64,000 bases of DNA from Linnemannia hyalina (lineage: Eukaryota > Mortierellomycota > Mortierellomycetes > Mortierellales > Mortierellaceae). Made by a program: the position numbers and the translations under genes. Numbering within the stretch: the first letter of the stretch is position 1; every line of letters begins with the position of its first letter. This document shows positions 56,684 through 64,000 of this stretch, one piece after another. The notes beneath the pieces are model-generated. The model had not been told where the DNA came from. It saw nothing but the letters and a program-made list of their open reading frames with translations, and ran no database searches. The stretch is from positions 2,867,501 to 2,931,500 of the forward strand of contig JAHRHY010000002.1 of NCBI GenBank assembly GCA_019671135.1. The letters run 5' to 3'.

Positions 56684-58297
56684 ATGCCAAAGGAAACTAA
56701 GCTCTACGAGGCTCTTGAAGTCGACCCCAACTGCTCCGACGCCGAGCTCAAGAAGGCCTACCGCAAACTCGCCCTCAAGTTCCACCCCGATAAGGTACCT
56801 CTCTCTCTTAAACTCTTTTTTGTCTGCCTTTTGCCACCACTCCTTGTAAAATAGCTATGGTAGTGGAAAAGAACAAAAAGCAACCACACACCAACTCTTA
56901 CACTCCCACCCTTTCGCTTGCTTTCTGTTAATAGACCGGAGGCGCCACTTCAGAGAGATTCCAGGAAATCAGTCATGCATACGACGTCCTCTCAGACCCC
57001 GCAAAGCGTCAGGCCTATGACCAATACGGCGAGTCTGGCCTCTCAGGCGAGGGCGGACCTGGCGGTATGGGTGGCCTCTCACCGGAGGATCTCTTCTCAC
57101 ACTTCTTTGGCGGCGGCGGCGGCGGACGGGGCGGTCGTCCCTCTGGACCTCGCCGCGGCAAGGACGTCACTCACGGATTGAAGGTAACTCTGGAGGATCT
57201 TTACAAGGGCAAGACCACCAAGCTAGCCCTCCAAAAGAACGTCATCTGCGAAAAGTGCGAGGGCAAAGGTGGTAAAGAGGGCGCTGTCAAGACCTGTGCC
57301 ACCTGTAACGGCCAGGGTTATCGAGTCATGCTGCGCCAGATGGGACCCATGATGCAGCAGATCCAACAGCCCTGCGGCGACTGTCGTGGCGAGGGCGAGA
57401 TCATCAATGCCAAGGACAAGTGCAAGTTCTGTAACGCCAAGAAGGTCACCCAGGTCCGCAAGGTTTTGGAGGTCCATATCGATCGGGGCATGAAGCATGG
57501 TCGCAGGATTGTCTTTAATGGCGAGGGAGACCAGGCACCGGGCACCATCCCTGGAGACGTCGTCATTGTCCTTGATCAGCGTGAGCACGAGCGGTTCCGT
57601 CGGAGCGACGACGATTTGTTCTATAATGCCAAGGTCGACTTGGTCACAGCCCTTGCAGGAGGCAAGATCCACATCCCACACTTGGACGATCGGATCCTTG
57701 TCGTCGATATCCTTCCTGGCGAGGTCATTAAGCCTGGTAAGTTATTACACTGTTGTGATTTATTTCAGGCAGCAATCCCGTGCATGCCTTGTTATTTTTC
57801 TTTTTCTTTTTCTTTTCGTTCTCTCGTTTTGTTGGTCTCCTTGCTTCACTTTTTTCTTTGTCCCCTGCCCCATAATCATACTTTGCAGATAAGAGAAAGA
57901 ACGACAGAGAATAAAAGAGACATGAGACAATGCACTAACCCCCTGAAAATTTTCCACCATCCATTTGGACTATCTTATAACTATAGGCGAGTTAAAGGCA
58001 GTGATGGGACAGGGAATGCCCACGGAAAGACACCACGACTTTGGCAACCTCTACATCCAGTTCGAGATCGAGTTCCCTGCTGCCAACTGGACCGACCTTG
58101 CCCAGATCGAGCAGCTCCGGGCCATCTTGCCTCCCGCTCCCGCACCTCCAGCTCTGCCCAAGGGCGCTCATATCGAAGAGGTCAGCCTCACAGAAATGGA
58201 CCCCCGCCAGAAGGCAAGGGCTGAGCAGGGCCATATGGGCGGCGACGATGACGAAGAAGGTGGACAGGGATCTGGCGTGCAGTGCGCACAGCAGTAA
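56684..58297 (+). CDS. YDJ1: Type I J-protein (DnaJ/Hsp40), Ydj1-like, with CaaX end
   Basis: Three exons, 56684-56794, 56935-57736 and 57987-58297, give 407 residues. Introns are GTACCT...TAG (phase 0) and GTAAGT...TAG (phase 1). Order of parts: J domain (1-68) with HPD at 34-36, a Gly-rich linker (68-110), a zinc-finger region with CxxC pairs at 142/145, 158/161, 184/187 and 200/203, then the substrate-binding C-terminal domains with the dimerisation region. The last pair, CKFCNAKK, lacks the usual Gly residues. The protein ends CAQQ, a CaaX box suited to farnesylation, as in Ydj1/DNAJA1 (CASQ/CQTS-type ends). It would stimulate Hsp70 ATPase activity and hand over clients in the cytosol, at ER and mitochondrial surfaces. 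The start context is ACACCATGCC. Confidence 0.96.
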
Positions 58298-58713
58298 AAA
58301 ACCGATGAAATCAACAACTACCACAATAGCAGACTCTTCTTTCTCCATATGCTGTCTCTCTCCTCACACCTTGTAGAATACCTCTTTATCCCCCCCCCCC
58401 ACACCCCTCCTCTCAGCATATCCCGTTGAACGCACTTTTTGCCAGAAAAATAAACCCCACATTTGTCATCAGTTCGCTGCGTAAGCAAAAGTTTGTTGTT
58501 CTATATTTCCATCAAAGCGGGGAACACAACGAAACCCGATCGATTGGGGGTTTTTTTTCTTTCTTTTTTTCGTCGTGTTGACGCGAGAAGAAATAGGCGT
58601 CCAGAGAAAAATTATAATGAAACGCATGCACAAAGGGGATGGTTGGAAAACACAAGAGTTGAGATCTCTTTAATCATTTCTTTGTCGGGGTTTTCATGTT
58701 TTTGAATATTTTT
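58298..58713. other. Convergent intergenic region
   Basis: 3' flanks of the J-protein gene (plus) and Rpn7 gene (minus). It includes a C10 run at 58391-58400 and T-rich sequence at 58551-58570. No gene was seen. Confidence 0.7.
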
Positions 58714-60346
58714 TTACACGTTGATGACACGGCTCAACTTCTGGACACGGTTCAACAGGATGTCGCCCTGCTTGATGGCCTGTTGGTACTGAGCGTTCTT
58801 TGCGTCGGGTCTGTTGGTCTCGACAATGCCGTTCACCTTGTCAATAACGCAGTTCAGACGACCGGCAGAGATGAACTTGGACAAGTCCCTATTGTTTTAC
58901 AAAGTAACAGAGCATAGTTGTTAGGAATAGGGCAAAAAGGTAGGATTATGATAACGTGGCTAGATAACAACAAATAGAGTATGCATTTACCTGTCGATGA
59001 ATTCTTCGCTGACGCCGAAAGAGTGTGCCATGCTTTGCATGGTCAAGGAACGGTAGGATTCCAACAGCTGGGCGTATCCACGGATACGCATCTCCCGGAC
59101 ATAGTAACGGTAGTGGGGGAACAAAACCCAAGAGCGCTTCATGGCCGAAGTCTCCAAGGCAGCAAGCGAGACAAAGAACTTGCTGTAGTCTCCGGCGTAG
59201 AGCGAGCGGAGGTAGTCCTCCAAGTGAGGGATCTCGTGAAGGACCTCCAGGACCTCGGGCGAGTCAATGACCTTGTTCTTGATGTCGACACGCTTGAGAG
59301 CCAGTACACTGGAGAGGACAGCGTAGGTGACAAACTCCTTGTACTCCATCAGTTCGGTCGATGTGAATGTTGACAGGGTGGCGATAAAGAGATCGGCAGC
59401 GCCCTTAAAGTCGCGGATCGTCATCAAGTAGGCGCCCTCGTAGACCTTGAGGCGATTCCTGCGGTCCCAGTCTCCGCCCTCCTCAATCATGCTAATTGTC
59501 GTTAGGAAATATCCAGATGATGAAGGTTAACCATGATGTTTCCACTGCCTATAGCACACAGTCTGAAAAGAGCACCAACGAATGGGTCGGGTTTGATCTG
59601 ACGGTACCTTCTGGCCTTCTCAATGTTTCTGCTGACAATGTCGTTATCGCGGTAAAAGAATCCTGTGCGAATGTTGGCAAACAAAATATCCAGTCTGCTT
59701 CCAACAGCCACAGTCTTCTCAAAGGCCACCCTGTATGCGGTCAAGCTCTTCTCCTAATTACGTGAGTTCCACAAAGGCAAACGTTGGATCAGTCAAGAGT
59801 AACGTTATCAACCAAAATCGGAGCTTTCAAAAATCCATCCTCGTCCACGAATAAGCCGCGAATCATGACAACAAGGGCGTTACCTTGTCACCGATCTTTG
59901 CAAAGTGCTCGGCTCTGGCGAGCAAGGTATCCGAGATCTCGGTCTCTCCCAAGTTCTCCTCTGCATCCTTCAGTCGTTCGTCTAGCTTTTTCAATGCCTC
60001 CTCGTTCTCCTTCTTCATGCTCTCCAAGAGTGCGGCATCGACGGGCCATCCTTGTTCCTCGCAAATGAGTTCATAGAATGGTGCCATATCTATAGTCGTT
60101 TAATCAAATAAATGTTCGCGTTGGTTTCTCGACGTTCTTTCGCGTTTTCATTGACTGCAAGGAGTGTAATATCCCATTTTGATGCAAGCAGCAGCGAGAG
60201 AAAGAGAGTTACGTACGGTCCTCTTTGATTTTCTTCAAGATAGCCTCTTGTGCCTCTGCATGGGTCTCCTTTGGCCCACTGGTCAACAGGAACCTGTTCT
60301 GTGACAGCTCAATGCTGGGGATCTTGGGGACCTCTTCCGAAGACAT
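58714..60346 (-). CDS. RPN7: 26S proteasome regulatory subunit Rpn7 (PSMD6)
   Basis: Five exons: 60346-60217, 60089-59884, 59753-59608, 59491-58991, 58888-58714. All phases agree and give 385 residues, close to the family's usual size. The N-terminal helical part contains [15 protein letters not shown] and an [10 protein letters not shown] stretch typical of Rpn7. The middle reads [18 protein letters not shown], a hallmark of PSMD6. The PCI domain follows (about 190-350: [35 protein letters not shown]). It is a structural subunit of the proteasome lid, in cytosol and nucleus. The gene starts 496 bp from the start of Rpn6 in divergent orientation. Exon 1 ends GACC|GTACGT; the split His codon is restored by AT at the next exon. 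Confidence 0.96.
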
Positions 60347-60536
60347 GGTGTTGTATGATGGTTGGGCTAGGGTCGTGTGCTGTTTTATGAGGTCGGTTCC
60401 TGACGAGTGAGTAGAAGTAAGGAGCGGTAGTGGTTGATGGGCGAGTGAGTTTGAGAAGTGAAAAATGGAAAAGTGAAAGAAATGTAACGACAGCGAGCAA
60501 CGCAAGTAACCAAGTCAAAGAAAGACCCAAAGGCGC

Positions 60537-60554
60537 GTCGCCTCCCAGGGCGAC
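60537..60554. promoter_or_regulatory. GC-rich inverted repeat GTCGCC-N6-GGCGAC
   Basis: Perfect six-base arms separated by TCCCAG, seven bases left of the TGACGTCA element. A dimeric factor could bind it. Seen directly; function inferred. Confidence 0.4.
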
Positions 60555-60560
60555 TATGCG

Positions 60561-60568
60561 TGACGTCA
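60561..60568. promoter_or_regulatory. CRE-type palindrome TGACGTCA
   Basis: A perfect eight-base ATF/CREB-type site in the middle of the divergent promoter. In fungi this sequence is bound by bZIP factors of the Atf1 class, which respond to stress. Its central place would suit control of both genes. Confidence 0.5.
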
Positions 60569-60608
60569 CCTTCTCGCAAGTCGGCTTACGTCTGGCAGAG
60601 GTGATAAT

Positions 60609-60631
60609 TTTGCATGCCACGGCCATGCAAA
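60609..60631. promoter_or_regulatory. Inverted repeat TTTGCATG-N7-CATGCAAA
   Basis: Perfect eight-base arms separated by CCACGGC. Each arm contains an octamer-like ATGCAAA. Seen directly; the binding factor is unknown. Confidence 0.4.
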
Positions 60632-60842
60632 TCATATCTCGCACTCCTTTCAATTTGACGTGTACAGTCACTCTCCTTCGCTCCTGTCTTGCGTTTCGCT
60701 TTTTTTTACTTTCGTCTTTTCTTTTTGTCTGCCAAACCATTCAACCCTCGCCTCATTCATTCCCTCTCCTCAACCAACAACGACAACGACAAACGACCCG
60801 CAACTCCAACCAAATATCCAGGAACACATAAAACAGCCAGAT

Positions 60843-62832
60843 ATGCCTTCCGTCTCGACCATCGCCCAGGCCGAGGAGGTCCGCAAGACTTCCCCTGAGC
60901 AGGCCATCCCTCTCTACCAGAGCATCCTCGCCGCCGTAGGAACAGGCATGTCCATGTCCCACCCTCAACTTGCCTTGCGAATCCTCTTGCCGTGGGCTTA
61001 ATGCCAGGGTCTTGTTCAATTGGCTAATGCAGGACGCGAAACTGACCTCATTTGCTTCACTTTGTACTTTTTCGTGGGACAATGTAGACGTGAGCGCCAG
61101 GAACGACCAGGAAACCGCTCTCTTGAAGCTTGCACAGTGCTACCGCGATCTCCAGTAGGTCACTTTCTCGCGTATATTTGTTCGATCAATCTGCTCTGAT
61201 TACGCGTCAATATGTCCATGAATCTTCTAACACATTTGTGCTTCCTTCGCTGTGCCTTCTCACTCAATAGCCGCCCCAATGAGCTTGCTGCTCTTATCCA
61301 CGATTCCCGCACGCTGATCACATCTATTCCTAAAGCCAAGACGGCCAAGATCAGTACGTAGTCAAGCAGCATGGATTGGACATCAGCAATGCAGATAAGG
61401 ACGTCTTTGTCGTTGCAATTTGCGTTTCCGATGACTGGAGCTAATATTGGCCATTGTCTTTCGACACTCTTTGCCTCTTCAACAGTTAGAACTTTGATCG
61501 ACTACTTTTCAGAGATCCCCAACACCCTCCCTCTCCAGATCGAGGTCTGCAAGGAGACAATCCAGTGGACAGTTCAGGAGAAGCGCATCTTTTTGAAGCA
61601 GGCATTGGAGACGCGATTGATCGCGTTGTACCTCGACAACAAGATGTACAGCGATTCTTTGGCATTGGTCGGCACATTACTCAAGGAGCTCAAGAAGTTG
61701 GATGATAAGATGGTTCTCGTCGAGGTCCAGTTGTTGGAGAGTCGTGTCTGCCATGCACTGCGCAACCTGCCCAAGGCCAAGGTTAGCATCGCGATCTAGC
61801 GTTTGGGAAGGACTTCAGTACCCCCTGTTACTGGGACATGAGCAAAGAACATGGTACTGACAAATGCTTGTGCTTGTGTTTGACATTCAATGGGATATCT
61901 TTTCTTAGGCTGCTTTGACTTCTGCCCGTACATCAGCCAACGCCATCTACTGCCCACCTCTTTTGCAGGCCGCTCTCGACATGCAATCTGGAATCTTGCA
62001 CGCAGAGGAGAAGGACTACAAGACTGGATTCTCGTACTTTTACGAGACCTTGGAAGGTTACTCCTCCTTGGACGATCCTCGCGCCATCTCTGCATTGAAG
62101 TACATGTTGCTCTGCAAAGTCATGTTGAACCTGGTAAGCATCCTTTTTCAGCCAATCTATTATTTATATTGCGATATTATGTCACTTGTTTTCTTGAGTG
62201 CTAACCAGTGTTCTAATTTGATATTTGTTTAAATAGTCCGATGATATTCAGTCGATCTTGAACAGTAAGGTTGCGCTCAAGTACCGAGGTGTGGAGGTCG
62301 AGGCCATGAAGGCCATTGCATCAGCTCACAACAACCGCTCTCTCCAGGAGTTTGAACAGGCCTTGGCCGCATACCGTGATGGTACGTTATCTTGTTTTGG
62401 CCGATCAATATCACTGTCACTCCAAGGGGAAGATATGAAGAATTGCGATGGCCCAGATGCTAAACAAGTTTCTTCATTTCATTCTATGTGCAAATAGAGC
62501 TCGGAAACGACCCTATTATCAGGAATCACCTTGCGTCGTTGTATGACAAGTTGCTTGAACAAAACTTGGTCCGTGTGATCGAGCCCTTCTCGCGGGTGGA
62601 GATTTCACATATCGCCGAGATCATCAAGTTGCCCGCACAACAGGTCGAGGTCAAGTTGTCGCAGATGATCTTGGACAAGACCTTCCACGGAGTACTAGAC
62701 CAGGGCGCCGGATGCCTTGTTGTGTTTGAGGAGACGCCTGTTGACAAGACTTACGAGAGCGCTTTGGACACGATGAAGAACATGGCCAACGTGGTCGAAT
62801 CTCTCTACGAGAAGGCTTCCAAGTTGTCGTAG
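60843..62832 (+). CDS. RPN6: 26S proteasome regulatory subunit Rpn6 (PSMD11)
   Basis: Seven exons: 60843-60945, 61088-61154, 61271-61353, 61486-61781, 61909-62133, 62237-62381, 62498-62832, giving 417 residues. Strong PSMD11 signatures include [72 protein letters not shown] and, in the PCI domain, [18 protein letters not shown] and [18 protein letters not shown]. Rpn6 clamps the lid to the 20S/base particle and is a known limiting factor for 26S assembly. Intron 1 appears to be a GC-AG intron (ACAG|GCATGT...GTAG), giving [13 protein letters not shown]. The only nearby GT (GTAGGA, two codons earlier) puts the next exon out of phase with its best acceptor. Other introns are GT-AG. The gene is divergent from Rpn7. 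Confidence 0.95.
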
Positions 62833-63122
62833 GTTGATGAGGGAGTGGAATTGAATGCACAAAAAATCAACAATGGTCGAGATGTGGGGTTAAACACCAA
62901 AACATAAAAAAATACCACGACTAAGGAGGGTCGATGATGAAGAGTGGTAGTTGAGGTGTTTCCTCTCGAACAAGCACCAAACACAGCTGTAACCCCCCTT
63001 TGAATAAAGACCAAATCGAAACCCATTTGCCTTCCTCGTCCATGTTATTCTGTATGATTGTTTATTGGATGTGATTGATTCGATTGTTGTTACATATTCT
63101 GGAAACTTCTTTATGGAAGTGT
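62833..63122. other. Convergent intergenic region
   Basis: 3' flanks of Rpn6 (plus) and bS6m (minus), 290 bases. An AATAAA-like string (GAATAAAG at 63002-63009) suits Rpn6 polyadenylation. No gene was seen. Confidence 0.6.
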
Positions 63123-63572
63123 TTAAACGCGGGTGCCAGTCTTCTCGGCCGAGGCGACAATGTCTTCGAGCTTGGAGCCGAGACGAATGACGGCGTGACG
63201 GAGCACACGAGGATCAACCTTAAGACGCTTGTTGAGCTCGTTGACCACAGTCGGGTTTGCATCAAATTGCATTAGCCATTGGCTATAATAAGGTGGAAAC
63301 AAAAGCGTAAGGTCGATGGTCAGCGATATGTTCCCGAGTAACTGAGTAGCGTATCTGACGAGGAGTAGGAGACAGGCCGGAGGGAGTGATAAATGAGAAA
63401 GAGCGAGAGAGATAAAGGAGGAAGTGACTTACTATCCTTGCACATGGTGTTCTTGATGTTTCCGGATACGGTATGGGAGTTGCTTCTCGCCCAGGGGCTT
63501 CAGATTCCTGACGACACCGCCCTTGTTCATGACGATCAATGAGGTCTGCTTGACCAGATCCTTCAAGTTGGC
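63123..63572 (-). CDS. MRP17: Mitochondrial small-subunit ribosomal protein bS6m, C-terminal part
   Basis: Two exons, 63572-63433 and 63282-63123, encode the last 99 residues. The intron is GTAAGT...ATAG, phase 2. The sequence starts ANLKDLVKQTSLIVMNKGG, continues VVRNLKPLGEKQLPYRIRKH and, across the junction, GYQWLMQFDANPTVV, and ends LRHAVIRLGSKLED. These match bS6/Mrp17 of the mitochondrial ribosome: the ferredoxin-like fold with the G-V-V-R strand and the K-x-D-P-R-V-L-R helix. The exon encoding the family's MxxYEL start was not found between 63573 and 64000, so it lies beyond the window behind an intron longer than 420 bases, or was missed. Confidence 0.85.
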
Positions 63573-64000
63573 CTATTTGGATCATTCAAAGAAAGACGCC
63601 GGGAGTAAGTTCAGTTGTCCAAGATTCTTGGAGACTTCCGGGGAGGGTGTACGTTTTTTTTTTTTTTTTTGGCTGATTGTCCTGAGTGTTTTTCGTATGT
63701 AATGTGAAGCGCCGCCAATTGACTATGTTTTCCGGTAACAGTGGTAAAAGTCTTGTTGACGACCCCCTGGTCCTGACCCCTCTCTCTTCGGGTTTTGTTG
63801 GATAATTGATCCAAAGTCACTTTGGCTGCCGTCCAAAAGTGCCTTTGCTCCTGCATTGCCCCTTCGGAAACAAAAGCATTCGCTTGCCGCTGTTCCTTCC
63901 TCCCCCCTTGAGGAGCACTTGTCGGTTTAGCTCACGGCAAACTTGCTCTACTCCTGACGGACCCAGTCCGAGACGAGACACACCCCACCCCCTTCTTCCT
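63573..64000. other. Probable intron or upstream sequence of the bS6m gene
   Basis: It contains a T-run of about 18 at 63655-63672. A minus-strand frame at 63611-63856 does not look like the N-terminus of bS6. No other gene was recognised before the window ends. Confidence 0.4.

Larger units (their letters stand above)
60347..60842. promoter_or_regulatory. Shared bidirectional promoter of RPN7 and RPN6
   Basis: The only sequence between two divergent proteasome lid genes. It contains three dyad elements in its centre (60537-60554, 60561-60568, 60609-60631), all within 95 bp. The outer parts are pyrimidine-rich on the sense strand of each gene, as in other leaders here. Bidirectional use is inferred from layout. 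Confidence 0.65.

Noticed and set aside
63611..63856. Minus-strand 81-codon frame as the first exon of bS6m
   Set aside because: It lacks the family's tyrosine-glutamate start and its end (a Lys run from a T tract) does not precede a suitable donor.

Overview
The window looks like a nuclear chromosome segment of a filamentous, intron-rich fungus outside the Dikarya. Early-diverging Mucoromycota, especially a Mortierella-like fungus, fits best. The reasons are many short GT-AG introns (up to 31 in one gene), long pyrimidine-rich leaders before start codons, glutamine- and serine-rich disordered proteins, simple-sequence repeats between genes, a copine gene and a USP34-class deubiquitinase. The organism is an inference from gene style. 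No rRNA, tRNA, transposon, CRISPR array or prokaryotic operon signal was recognised. Exons were joined by eye from splice signals, reading phase and protein similarity, so boundaries may be off by a base or two.

Layout, left to right: (1) 47-818 minus, the 5' part of a kinesin-like gene that leaves the window. (2) 3366-5336 plus, a thioredoxin-fold protein with a CDPC active site. (3) 6316-19332 minus, a 32-exon gene for a USP34-type ubiquitin protease of about 3,280 residues, with an embedded ubiquitin-like domain. (4) 20985-23533 minus, a complete copine (C2-C2-VWA) with an 11-nt microexon. (5) 26319 onward plus, a proline/serine-rich disordered protein with an unresolved 3' end. (6) 29163-30936 plus, a single-pass LEA_2-like membrane protein. 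(7) 31296-33707 minus, a single-pass membrane protein with a long disordered tail. (8) About 7 kb without a recognised gene (33708-40705), holding CT-rich blocks, microsatellites and one orphan TATA box. (9) 40706-42363 plus, a glutamine-rich HMG-box protein. (10) 45917-50704 plus, a 1,370-residue low-complexity protein. (11) 51133-52770 minus, S-adenosylmethionine decarboxylase. (12) 54100-55871 minus, the mitochondrial citrate carrier. (13) 56684-58297 plus, a type I J-protein with a CaaX end. (14) 58714-60346 minus and 60843-62832 plus, the proteasome lid subunits Rpn7 and Rpn6, head to head. (15) 63123-63572 minus, the last two exons of mitochondrial ribosomal protein bS6m, whose start lies outside the window.

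Several genes belong to protein quality control: the USP34-like protease, the Ydj1-like co-chaperone, Rpn6 and Rpn7. Only Rpn6/Rpn7 are arranged in a way that suggests direct co-regulation. They share a 496-bp promoter containing three dyad-symmetric elements, including a perfect TGACGTCA. No wholly new multi-gene system was found. The best leads are that promoter, the copine microexon, the AUG-free leader of the SAM decarboxylase gene, and the orphan promoter-like signals in the 7-kb gene desert.
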